Translations under genes and position numbers: made by a program
Shown: positions 52,701 to 62,500 of the stretch, piece by piece
How positions within the stretch are numbered: the first letter of the stretch is position 1
How the letters are laid out: every line of letters starts with the position of its first letter
Source: Halichondria panicea
Lineage: Eukaryota > Porifera > Demospongiae > Suberitida > Halichondriidae
NCBI RefSeq assembly: GCF_963675165.1
Contig: NC_087385.1
Span: 5,539,412-5,603,411 of the forward strand
Direction of reading: 5' to 3'
DNA length: 64,000 nucleotides
The notes under the pieces: generated by a model
Seen by the model: only the letters and a program-made list of their open reading frames with translations
Told to the model about the DNA's origin: nothing
The model's database searches: none

Positions 52701-53102
52701 CACTTACTTTGCCTTTAGCTCAGTTACACAGTGTGCCTACCTACCCACCTTACTGTCTCTATTTGTGCATGCCTAAAAATCATCCAAATTGTTAGCTGTT
52801 GATTAAGAGCAACATTCCCTTCCATCGTAATTGTGGCTAGAATCACTACTTTTCGAGTATGTTACATTCTTTCTGTTACACTAGCAGCTGTGCCTGTGGG
52901 CATATTAGGTATTTCCCCCTTGTGAAACATTGTGTCTTGTGCCCTACAGGTGATAGACATGGAGGGATTTGTGATACTCAACGTACGGAGAACATTGCTC
53001 CTGTTGAATCGATACTTTATGCGACGAGAGGCTGGTCCAAGTCGACCAATGAGCCGTCACTTCTCTGCCCCAGCTCTCACCCTCAATGGAACAAAGAACT
53101 GA
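24561..53102 (+). CDS. IQGAP-related RasGAP lacking CH and IQ regions (Gap1/GapA-like)
   Basis: Twenty-two exons give 770 residues: 24561-24678, 27935-28065, 28512-28560, 28707-28735, 29067-29237, 29465-29559, 29914-30010, 30233-30298, 30533-30785, 30996-31051, 31140-31241, 31430-31585, 33066-33207, 33934-34037, 40257-40430, 41971-42042, 45448-45499, 46291-46328, 46550-46659, 46891-46961, 52586-52659 and 52950-53102. After a 39-residue start comes a coiled coil, then a RasGAP domain. [13 protein letters not shown] puts an arginine (R184) where the RasGAP arginine finger belongs; animal IQGAPs lack it. [11 protein letters not shown] at about 323-333 is the conserved FLR..P motif. The C-terminal third has RasGAP_C features ([39 protein letters not shown]). 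There is no calponin-homology, WW or IQ segment, as in fungal Gap1 and amoebal GapA. It probably switches off a Ras-type GTPase at the cell cortex. A 15-nt microexon may lie at 26339. Confidence 0.9.
24679..27934 (+). other. RasGAP intron 1 (3.3 kb)
   Basis: AT-rich DNA without recognisable genes. It holds the candidate microexon at 26339-26353 and small dispersed repeats. A hydrophobic 61-codon frame at 26171-26356 ends at that microexon and is not treated as a gene. Confidence 0.7.
26339..26353 (+). other. Candidate 15-nt RasGAP microexon
   Basis: TTGGATTTCAG|AGATCATAGAAAGTG|GTAAGT is a 15-nt segment between a good acceptor and a good donor. Its length and phase keep the frame: exon 1 ends AAA G and exon 2 starts TG CAA, so inclusion adds EIIES to give [17 protein letters not shown]. 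The added residues suit the coiled coil. It may be constitutive or alternative. Confidence 0.5.
28131..28397. mobile_element. Pogo/Tigger-like MITE with TA duplication
   Basis: 267 bp in a RasGAP intron, flanked by TA on both sides. It begins CAGTAGAACCTCGATTATCC and ends GAGGTTCTACTG. The inverted ends and TA target site are typical of pogo-type elements. There is no transposase frame. A relative lies at 63448-63624. Confidence 0.8.
28736..28772. repeat. (GT)n tract starting exactly at a RasGAP donor
   Basis: The intron after exon 4 begins CTGAG|GTGTGTGTG and stays GT-repeat for about 35 nt. The same intron holds another TG tract at 28839-28861 and ends in (CA)n. Confidence 0.9.
29022..29065. 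repeat. C-rich run and (CA)n tract ending at a RasGAP acceptor
   Basis: A poly-C stretch (29025-29041) runs into a CA repeat that ends directly in the acceptor CACAG|CTGTATGGG of exon 5. Confidence 0.9.
29270..29404. mobile_element. Small inverted-repeat element (135 bp)
   Basis: It begins ACTGCCCTTTACCAGAG and ends with the exact complement, CTCTGGTAAAGGGCAGT. A second inner inverted pair (CCCCTTACC / GTAAGGAAAAGGGG) lies in the middle. It is noncoding and sits in a RasGAP intron, probably a MITE. Confidence 0.75.
29745..29880. repeat. 17-bp tandem repeat, about eight copies
   Basis: Copies of ATGCTAGTAGTGCACTC with single-base variants, in the intron before RasGAP exon 7. Confidence 0.95.
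30415..30531. repeat. CA-rich repeat at a RasGAP acceptor
   Basis: A mixed (CA)n and CACCCTCTCC tract that runs into the acceptor CACACAG|GCTGAG of exon 9. Confidence 0.9.
32347..32645. repeat. 101-bp tandem repeat, three copies
   Basis: Three nearly identical units start at 32347, 32448 and 32549 (GTAACCTAGTATGCTGCAGG), in the intron between RasGAP exons 12 and 13. Each contains an acceptor-like CTGCAG or CTTCAG and, 30 nt on, a donor-like GTATCG. Confidence 0.95.
32972..33063. repeat. CA-rich repeat at a RasGAP acceptor
   Basis: Imperfect CA, CGCA and CACTA repeats ending in the acceptor CACACAG|AAAGTGTCAG of exon 13. Confidence 0.9.
33612..33790. mobile_element. Palindromic MITE, TACCGTATAGCGGG family
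   Basis: 179 bp in a RasGAP intron, with ends TACCGTATAGGG and CCGCTATACGGTA and inner TTCGAGGG / CCCTCGAAATATA. It is the same family as 17962-18163. Confidence 0.75.
34048..34309. repeat. 37-38-bp minisatellite, about seven copies
   Basis: Copies of CATCATCTGCACACCACTTG plus GTGCTGTGTATGTATGTA repeat head to tail from just after the donor of RasGAP exon 14. There are no unique spacers, so it is not a CRISPR array. Frames stay open only because of the repeat. Confidence 0.95.
39040..39058. repeat. Short interstitial telomere-like run (CCCTAA)3
   Basis: CCCTAACCCTAACCCTAA within RasGAP intron 14. At three units it is not a telomere. Confidence 0.7.
42780..43090. repeat. Compound tandem repeats
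   Basis: Duplicated GCCCAACCAGAGCTA...ATGGCAGTAAC segments are followed by about four copies of a 38-bp unit (ACTAGAGTGTGGCCTCCCCA plus CCCGTGTGATACCGGTGC). Confidence 0.9.
43427..43555. repeat. 42-bp tandem repeat, three copies
   Basis: Copies starting CATGCATATAGCTACTGTAC lie at 43427, 43469 and 43511, in RasGAP intron 16. Confidence 0.95.
46962..52585 (+). other. RasGAP intron 20 (5.6 kb)
   Basis: A long AT-rich intron with no recognisable exon, RNA gene or strong repeat. It is the large intron nearest the downstream Sox gene. Confidence 0.7.
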
Positions 53103-53114
53103 GCAACTGCCCTC

Positions 53115-53120
53115 AATAAA
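53115..53120 (+). terminator. RasGAP polyadenylation signal (AATAAA)
   Basis: AATAAA lies 12 nt after the RasGAP stop codon (TGA, 53100-53102), which predicts a very short 3' UTR. Confidence 0.75.
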
Positions 53121-53655
53121 CATTACTTACCCGTATTGTCTCACAAACCGTATTTCTCTGTGCATTTTCTTATGTCTCAATTCTTTTCATTCATCTCCTT
53201 TTTTTTAATAACTTGTATTCAGTCTCAGACTGCTTAATAGTTTACACTGTTAATTTTTATTGCCATTATTTTGCTCGTATACAGATTAACTGACATGAAA
53301 CTACCTTTAAAGAGCGATTATTGCCCTCTTCATCCCTAGATGAATCCAGTTAACAATTCTTATTCAGACAAACAAAATATTCTCTGATGTTTGATGCACA
53401 ATAAGGTTTGCATTGAGCTGTAAACTAGAGTAGAGAAGTTTTAATAAGTCCAAGGTGTTAATTAGCCTTTGATACAAGAAAGTAAAAGGAAATTAATTGA
53501 AGAAAAATTGGATTAGAAATAAAAGTGATGACAAGTGATAATTAAATTGCAGCATGTTTTAGCTTCCAGTGGTGTGTGGTTGATTATAACATGTACATCC
53601 GTTCAATTAACTGATTTGATGGAATGCAAAGCAACCAAAGCATATGCATGCAGCC

Positions 53656-53663
53656 TATAAAAG
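53656..53663 (+). promoter_or_regulatory. TATA box of the Sox gene
   Basis: TATAAAAG lies 100 nt before the Sox ATG, placing transcription start at about 53686 and leaving roughly 70 nt of 5' UTR. It is the only convincing TATA box seen upstream of a gene in this window. Confidence 0.7.
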
Positions 53664-53755
53664 CTGCAAAACATAAGTTTGCTTATAGTTTTCAGCTACT
53701 GACTTTGACAGTCTCAACGCTATATCTTCTCTAATTGTCTCTTGCAAAATTTGCT

Positions 53756-54952
53756 ATGATGCATCTACCAGGCCTTCCGAACGGGCACCCTCCTACCTAT
53801 GGAACAAGCTACTGTGAAGTGCAGCACCCAGCTCAGCTCCAGGAGCATCATCATGCAACTGTGGGTCGTGTTTCTCCAAACAGCGAGGAGGACGACGATA
53901 AAGTAAAGAGACCTATGAACGCTTTCATGGTATGGTCAAGAAAAATGAGGAAGAAGATTGCTGATGAGAATCCAAAAATGCACAACTCCGAAATTAGCAA
54001 AAGACTTGGAACTCAATGGAAAGCTCTCACTGACGATGAGAAAAGGCCCTATATTGATGAAGCAAAGAAACTGAGAGAAGCTCACATGAAGAAGCATCCC
54101 AACTACAAATACAAGCCAAAGAGAAAGAAGCCGCAGCCCATCAGACGATTTCCGATGGATGTCATTCCTCCCTATGGCCCTGCATTTTCAAGACCAACCA
54201 CTATATTCCCCAGACCTGGTCAGTCTTTCTACCCTCCAGCTGGCATGCAAAGAACTGACTCTCCGTATGCAGTCAAAAATTACTACCCCTCTCCATCTTC
54301 GTATGGTAGTACCTACTATACTCCGGCACATTTTTCTCCGAGACCAACCGCTTATGACTACCCCATTGCAAGCCAACCTCAGTGGGGGCTCTCATCTGCC
54401 CTACCTGTGTCAACTCAAATGAATGGATACTGCAGTCCTGGCAGCATGCAAGATTTCGAAACTCCTCTCTCTTCCTACGACTCGCCCCCTCAAGTAGGAC
54501 TAACAGGTTACGTCAATGGCTACTCCTCAGCACCTATTGCAAGTCCGAACAATTTCTCACTCTCATCCTTTGCAACGTCTTGTGGTACTCCGACCTCTCC
54601 ACCACAAGGAATGTGTGGTTCTGCACTGGATAGCCCCGTGGGCACAAACTCCCCTGTTGGCAGCGTGGACTCTTACCAGGGACCAATTGATTTAGTGGGT
54701 AATCCTGATGATAGTGGAATTGCAAGCCCCCATTCGAGTGCTGAAGCCGACCTCAGCAGTATGATTAACGTTTACCTTGATGATGCGGCTGCAGAATCAG
54801 TTGGCTCAGTTGGACTAGACAGCACGGACAGTTCTCACTTCAAGTTGCTCTCTAGCTCTCCCTGCACAGACTTTGTACCCACCAGTTCAACATTTACAAT
54901 GTCTTCTATTTCTACACACGATACTACAGTTCCTCTACAGCATTTACTGTGA
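53756..54952 (+). CDS. SOXB: SoxB-type HMG-box transcription factor, intronless
   Basis: A 398-residue Sox protein in a single exon, starting at ATG 53756 ([16 protein letters not shown]) and ending TGA. Sox factors bind AACAAT-like sites in the minor groove and control developmental fate. The HMG box spans about 49-128: [46 protein letters not shown] and [23 protein letters not shown] and IDEAKKLR point to group B rather than C, E or [12 protein letters not shown] differs from the vertebrate SRGQRRKMAQE, so it is a divergent B-like member. The rest is rich in Pro, Ser, Tyr and Gly, as in Sox activation tails, and ends VPLQHLL. Lack of introns is common in SoxB genes. It has its own TATA box and lies close downstream of the RasGAP gene. 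Confidence 0.95.
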   Translation: MMHLPGLPNGHPPTYGTSYCEVQHPAQLQEHHHATVGRVSPNSEEDDDKVKRPMNAFMVWSRKMRKKIADENPKMHNSEISKRLGTQWKALTDDEKRPYIDEAKKLREAHMKKHPNYKYKPKRKKPQPIRRFPMDVIPPYGPAFSRPTTIFPRPGQSFYPPAGMQRTDSPYAVKNYYPSPSSYGSTYYTPAHFSPRPTAYDYPIASQPQWGLSSALPVSTQMNGYCSPGSMQDFETPLSSYDSPPQVGLTGYVNGYSSAPIASPNNFSLSSFATSCGTPTSPPQGMCGSALDSPVGTNSPVGSVDSYQGPIDLVGNPDDSGIASPHSSAEADLSSMINVYLDDAAAESVGSVGLDSTDSSHFKLLSSSPCTDFVPTSSTFTMSSISTHDTTVPLQHLL

Positions 54953-56599
54953 GTTTGTTTTGTGGTCATAATTATATTGTTTGTTACTACCTTTCGTTTG
55001 GCAAATTTAGTTTTCTCAAAATATTTTTTTGCCCCTCTTTGCATGCACTATTTTTGTGCTGTTGTGTATACAAAAGCAGGTTTCTGTCATTTACTATATT
55101 TGTGCACACATCTGAGCAAGTCATTAAGTTATTGTGAGCTCATTCACATCATCAATCAACTCAGCCTCGGACAGATCAATAATTAAGTATTAACGTCGTG
55201 TTCTAGAACCTTTTGTACAACTGTATGTTCAATGTCAATCTACTGCTCCATCCGGAACCATTAGTCACTTGAATTTGTGTCAGAGATTTATCTCTCTTCA
55301 ATTTATTGATTCTGTGTGTGTAGAACATTAATGTTGTCTACTTGTATTGTTGTTTGAATATAATAATTGAACAAATCAGACTATTAAAATGTAAACATAG
55401 CCTCAGGGCGCTAGTTGTAGCTAAGAGCATCATGTACAAACACTGAATATAAACAGTGCTATCAATGTTAAGATAGGATAAGAGTATCAGCAGCATAACA
55501 GTCATAATTATCGTTACATAGGTGACCTCAGTACGCACATTACATTCTTCTTTGAAGATGGTATGCTTTCAATTACATTTCACTCACCTTATATACAGTT
55601 AAAGGGTAAAGAATAAAGGTCTGAAAAAATGTCATAATTCATTTTGGCTGATTTCAGTCACGACAGACTGCCAGACAGACTCCTAGCCATAACCCCCCCA
55701 TGCTGTAGGTTGCCAGAAAACAGCCATCCCTAATTAGGGACCTCATACACAGGTATACAGGTGAGGTGAGGCCTTATTAATGTGGATTCTCTGTTTACAT
55801 TTATGGTTTGGGAGAGCAAAACCACACATCCAGCAAGTGGATGATATGACACAGGATCTCATATACTATACGATAGCTATGACAGGCTCGCTCGTGACCC
55901 CAGTACGTACAGCAAACAATGCTCGGCATTGTATAGTATCAATCAATGATAAACTCATCAACTGGGTTATATAGCAGTACTTACTCTAATTTTTACAGGT
56001 GAAAGGAAATGGAATCGCTAGCTATAAGGAAACATGCAGAAACCGCTGTAGATAATCACCCACCCACACGTTGCACTGTTGCAAACTATGAAAGTTTCAG
56101 TGAGTTTGTTTACTAAACTGGTGAGGTGCTGAGGGGCTAGGCTGCTACCATATTGACTAAACTAGTATGCCCCTCACAGTACAACTTCAAAACTGTGGGC
56201 ACACTTTAGTACACCAAAGTATTATCAAATCAAAATCACATAAATCCACATACAAATACATAGCTGCAAGTACTGTAAACACACAACATGCACACACACT
56301 CTCACACACATACACAGTACACAACCACGCATGCATTCTTGACGATTAATATCTATTAATAGAAGCTATACAATATTCAGGGTGCACATACTTGAGCGAA
56401 TATAGCCTGTATTTCACGTAACGGCCAACTATTGAAAGGAGTGGTTATACAAGACATTGAAGAGTACAGAGTAAACTAGCTAACAAGGCTCCTTCTCAAC
56501 TTTAAAATACAGTCCAAATAGATAAAATTAAGAAATAAATATGTACAACAATGAAAAGACCAAAATGGAATTATTATATATATGCACAATGTGAGTGTT
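54953..56599. other. Intergenic region between the convergent Sox and RSF1 genes
   Basis: 1.6 kb of AT-rich DNA that must contain the Sox 3' UTR (AATAAA-like at about 55612, weak) and the RSF1 3' UTR. A CA-rich patch lies at about 56280-56330. No gene is visible. Confidence 0.65.
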
Positions 56600-59500
56600 C
56601 TAGACTGTACCTGTGTCCATGCTCTCATCACATGCACTTATCATAGTTAGTTCATTGTTCCCACTCTTTTGGAGTGAACTTTCAGTTTGTGATGTCATGA
56701 GCGATTGACTCGCTAGAACGTCCAATGAGCTTGATTCGACATTGTCTATAGCCAGACTACTATTTATTATAGAGCATGTATTCAGAGAGTTGTTTTCACT
56801 AGTAGTATTGGAGTGAATGTTACTTGGAGAGGAGTGTCCCCCATTAGATTGGTGAGGTGAGGAGGGGAAAGATTCTAATTGTCCTTCTACGGATTCACAA
56901 ACCCGCTCACTACTGGCGGAGACAGTGACATCGATTGCCTCGTCTTGGGTAGACTCAATTCCTACACTTTTGTCTGCTCTTTGTTCTGGAATGGGACTTC
57001 CTCTGTATCGCCTGGTCGAGTTTCTGACTCGGGGTGCCAGATAGTCATCATGTATGTACTCCTGTCCGACTCTGTTTCGCCTTGTAACAGGAGGTGCGCT
57101 CCAATCGTAACCAACATAGTCGCTTCGTCCTAAGGGGGGTAGGTGAACATCATTCAGCTCAGCATAGTTGATCTCCTTGCGTGAGCGACGAGACCTCCTA
57201 CTGACATCCTCTTCGTCCTCCTTCTGCGGGGAGTGAAATCATGATTATTATGAGGGGGTGTGATAGTTTGTGCAGACTACATGTATACAACATCTCAGCT
57301 ACATGCATCTACACATAGCTAGAGGTATAATTAGACTACAATGCATGATCAGGCTGAGAGCTCCTGCCTGTTTAACACCTAAGGACTGCCCAGCCCCAAG
57401 AGAGCTGATAATAATATGATAACCACCTAATCAGAGACAGCTGCAGTACAACTGAAACCAAACAGACTAGCTCAGCAGGTTGGCTAACCCAGGTGGGGAG
57501 AGAACAGGAAGTGTATTCTAATCATGCTGGCGGCCTGTGGGAACATTAGTTAGTGTAATCAGATTAGCATGTGCAACTACAGGACGCTAGACACCAGACA
57601 AATTGCACAGGAAGTACATCTAGAAGTGACATGTACATGTACCTAATGTCCCGCTAGCTCATAGTGTAATATACAGTACATGTACGTATCACAGTACGTA
57701 GTTCAAGGTATTTAAATAAAGCTGCCCCTATGTATAAATAGCCTTCCATTTTATTTCTAGAATAAGAAATAAGAGATGTTATTAAGACGGAGACAGTATG
57801 GTGCCTGTGAAGCTGACAATTTTGTCAGGGAAGCTTTAGGAAAGAACCGCACGGGCAGGAAAGACAATGACCTAATGCCAGCTAGTCAAACCTACAGAGA
57901 CGGTTTTGCAAGATAGGTTCTCTATAATTGAAAGGAGTATCACATTCTAAGACTCATTAGAAGTAACACGATAGATACAGTGGATACTTTGTTGACACAC
58001 GCTAGAGGAATGCTATACCATAACATACCATATACATAAGTGACTGCTAGAGTGGTTATAGAGTGGTTTTCTGAAATACATGTAGGGTTAGGGGAATCAG
58101 ATATCAAAATGTCTTCAAGTAAATACATTTACAGTACGCCAACAACTAATAAATATCTTGTTGTCATAGCTACACAGTACACAGGCAGGATGTATCCTAA
58201 GAAAAGCTGTGGTTTCTAATCACCTTAGGTCCAAGGTACAGGAAGCTATATAGAGACCTGCCTCTGAAATCATAGCCTGAGCTTCTGAGCTTAACCCAAA
58301 CACCCAAATACACACACACACACACACACACACACCAGTACAGACTGCGCTTGGAGTTTACAATAAAATAAAGTGCTGCCAAATTTTGAGCTTGAGGAAA
58401 ACTGCTAATTAAAATTCTTTAACCTTCAAAACAATGCTGAATGATGTGAATGCATGACTACCAGTACTTTGCTTTTAGTTGATATGATATACCGTGTGTA
58501 TATGATACAGTGAGAATCCCTACAGGTGCATGTAAATATTACGTAAGTCGCATATATATGGCTTGGCCTAAATTTGGCTAGGACACTCTTTAGGCATGCT
58601 CCAACACCATCACTGCAACAACTTTGACCTATGTACCATGATATTTTTCACGGGCACACAAAATGGCACGATGATGAGAGAGAGTTAGCTGATGATTGTT
58701 TATGTTTACTGTCGGACATGTATGGACTCTCGACTATGGGACACATAACTGCACAGGTTTCTAAGCAACAAAGTTTGTTGCTATGCAATCAAACAACAAA
58801 ACCCAGCAGCCACATTTAATGTTAGTACAATGATGTCATATACATAGTAACACTCACCAAGATTATATTCTGTACGAGCAAACCAGTTCGTTGCAACCTG
58901 CAGAGACAAAGATAAAATGTGACTAGGAATTGAGGCTCACTAAATATCCTACGAATATCAGGTGTCAATTGCTGTAACAAAATGAGTGCTTTCCCTCCTG
59001 TCTGACTCAACACCTACTAGTACAGGAGGTGAGAGCAGAAACAGAGAGGCTTTGGGAGGGAACGAAGCCCATGCAAAGATGTGATCATATTAGGAAGGTA
59101 TAGGTACATGTAGTAGTTACAAGCGACAGAAAATCTACATGCGCCACTGTAAATGTAATCATTGGAATTTTCAAGCAACTATGTGGGGGTGAATGTGTAT
59201 ATACACACATAATATGGAGGTCACGGTCCCTAAAAATATATTTTTAATATGGCTGTCAAACGCTGTATTTATTTAATCATTTCACAGGCTGCATCCTGCC
59301 CATTTCCAGGTGCATAGTTAGTGTGTACCAACCATCCTATGGGACCATCCCAAGGTAGCACCTACTACGCCCACACAATGAATCTAACTGACTAGAACAG
59401 GTTATGTTATCATCGAGTCAAATATGCCCTATCATTGCAGCCAAAGAAGGGAGGAACATAATCATCGTACATGTGCATGTTCTTCCTGTAGCAGCCTATG

Positions 59501-62500
59501 GAGGGTTCTATTGTACAACCAGAGCCAAAGGCTTCAGGAGATGAGCAGACAAGACTAGAATAAGTCCCCCATTTCAAAATAGCTTCAAGAATAGAAACAA
59601 ATAATAACAAATGATGATCCTAAGTAACACTCTACGGCAAGCCATTCAATACATGCACTGCATGTACAGTGTCCATACCTAGCGATGCTTCTTTCTTTCT
59701 TCTCCATTGTTTTGTCGTGGTAACTTTTGGCTATGCTGGCATCTGTGTAGACTTTCCTCAGCTCTTCAATCAAATGGCCCTATATTGTATGGTATGTATG
59801 TATGTACACACAAGGTAGTTGCAGGCAAAAACCTTCTCGCTCACAAGTATCCTGCAATTAAAACGACCCTGTATTCTATACAAATGGTAGTTGTCGGGTC
59901 AAAACCCCATACAAGACAATTGTCTCACAACCAGTCCGCTATTAAAGCAAAGATGAGGCTGCATACTGTCTAGACCACAGCATAGTTGTATGAGCTCTAT
60001 TACAACCATTATAGAATCCCTATCACCTACTTCCTGACCACAGCAACAAAAAAGGTGGGTGTACAGGAAACAAATAATAACATTTGGTTAACGAGCCTTT
60101 TAAATGATTTCTACACTCACTTCGTTGCAGATAGGACAGCTCCATTTTCCCTTGGGTACCTTCCACAGCCGGGGATACTGACAGTAGGTGTGGCATTCAC
60201 GATCACACTCGTCGCAGAGGAGCATCTGTGGTCATGTGTGTGGGGTGGGGTGGGTAGGGGGGTTAAGGCTGTGCGGTATGGTGGAGGGGGGGTAGGTAGG
60301 GTATGCGGTATGGTGGGGGGTGGGGGAGGTAGGGTGTGTCTGTGGGAGCATAAGTCTGAGTAAATGGACTGCAGACATTCTCAGAATAAACATCCTTCAG
60401 TGATCAATAGCCAGCACACACATGCGTCGGTTCCACCATGACAAGTGAGTGCTCTCCAATGCCTGCCTAATTACCATAGATAAGTTGCGACGACTACCTA
60501 ATAACCATATCAGCTCATAACACCCTGGAAACCGGACGCATGCATCATTGTGAGCAGCATGAAAACAGAACTGACAGTCGGTCTGATACATGGCGCTACC
60601 TGCCAGAACATACTTTCCATATTAGGCTGGGGGGTTATGTACATGTACATGTATAGCGCTTAGTCAGCTACCACGGGATACAGAGAACAGGTATACACAA
60701 CGAGGATAAGACATATAGCATACCTGTGAGTGGTGATTGTCTTTCCTGCACTTGATGCATCCCTCAATGGACTCGTCGCCATCCCAGGCAGCAGGGGAGG
60801 AGTGGTTTGTCTGCAACATGTTGGTATGGCAATGAACACAGTGATGTCATAATTGCCCAATCAACCAATTATATCACAATCATTCACTCACTTTAGTAGA
60901 CTTTTTGGACGTGATTTGAGCTTTTGGTATTTCTTTCTTCTGCTCTATTGCCACGTGGTTGTCATGTGATGCAGACTGCAGACAGTCCCCTCTGGTGGAC
61001 TCCAGTAGAGTGATATACTTGATCAGACCTTCTAGAGACCTGGAGACAGATACCGTACAGCTGGTAATTTTCGTTGGTGTAAACATTTTCGTATGAACCA
61101 CCAAGTTTAATATTTCGTATTCTATTTGTGCAGCTCAGAATAGTGACATAGAACCTATTGTAACATTAAAAATTAATTTTTACAGTTTTAATTTTCTGGT
61201 TTAAAAATACGAAAATTTGAACCATTATGAAGATAACCGTTATATGGTAGGATGCATGAAATAATCAAGCTGATCTGCCCAGTATGCCTGTTATGGACTA
61301 GTTACCAACCAGTTGCCAAATTTCTGTACACGATTCCATGTCTAAACTTGTCATAATAAAGTGGTTGTGTTGCAAGGCGAATACCAAACTACAGGTCCCC
61401 CCCACAGCTCCAGACATTGTGAAGCATGTCAATAAGCCCAAAAACAGTTTTGACACATTCCAAATGGGTTGAAGTCGGTGTGACCTATCAGCATCGTCCC
61501 TTCTCATAAGACATGTGCCAGGAGCACGGTAACTAGGTTACTCCATGCTTCGTCACTGTTAACGGACAACTTTACACAACACAGACCCATTTCAATGACA
61601 CCTGTGTAACATGTACACCTATTAACGATAAGTAAGCTAATGCTGTCACCCTCAGATTAGCATTTAGTGGAGCAAGTGTTTAAGTTCTTCATGCTCAAAT
61701 CCATTAAAACACGAACATTAATGACTAAAACTCTCAATGAGACTTGATGAGATAATATATCAGACCATCCTGAAAAACAGGCGCCACTGTAATTACCGCT
61801 ATCAGTCAGTATACATATTATTATTATGTAGCTACATATGACAGACAGAAAAATGATAGTCACTTCCACTTAATTATGAGGAATTAAATGGGGTATCTAA
61901 TTTTACAGAGGAATGTCGGCCTTCTATGGGTTGAAGGTACACACATAACATCCAGGTCCCCCACAGAGCAAGTTACATGTAGGTATTACCGTATATATAG
62001 CATTATGTTATACAATGATCGTCAATAGTCAACATAATGTCTCCCTCCTCTCCTCTACTCTACTCTACTCACCTGGATAACTCCACCCACTTTGCTTGCT
62101 TGGGAGGTAGCACATCGTACTGACTCTCTCCATAGAGACGGACATCAAACGATGAGTCCTGTCAGACCGTGAACAAAACATAGTGAAGAGATACACCATG
62201 TCGGTTATCTCTGCTCGTCTGCTCATTCCTTACAAGTAGGATCTTACAATGTACCCCTCCCCTGTACTACAGCAAGCCATGGCATTTCTTGGCTAGCTTC
62301 CTGAGACCGTACTGTGCACAGTAAAGTGGCGCACAGCTATCGGTTGGCATACAAAACATGTGGGAGATACCTGAGCTCATCAGTGGAGAATGCTCAGAAT
62401 AATAGAAACCAGTTTACCAAGAAACAGCTCGGGGATATTAGCATCTCAAGAATTTGTTACCTTGAGCAGCCAATGCTTCTGTCCGGAGCTGTCACAGCCA

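Larger units (their letters stand above)
53103..53755. other. Intergenic region between RasGAP and Sox
   Basis: 653 bp holding the RasGAP polyadenylation signal at 53115 and the Sox promoter with a TATA box at 53656. The middle is AT-rich, with TTAATTAGC/TTAATTGAA-like motifs and CATATGCATGCA just before the TATA box. Confidence 0.7.

Noticed and set aside
59986..60363. A plus-strand 125-codon frame with glycine-rich end
   Set aside because: It lies antisense to the RSF1 PHD exon and in a G-rich low-complexity intron stretch.
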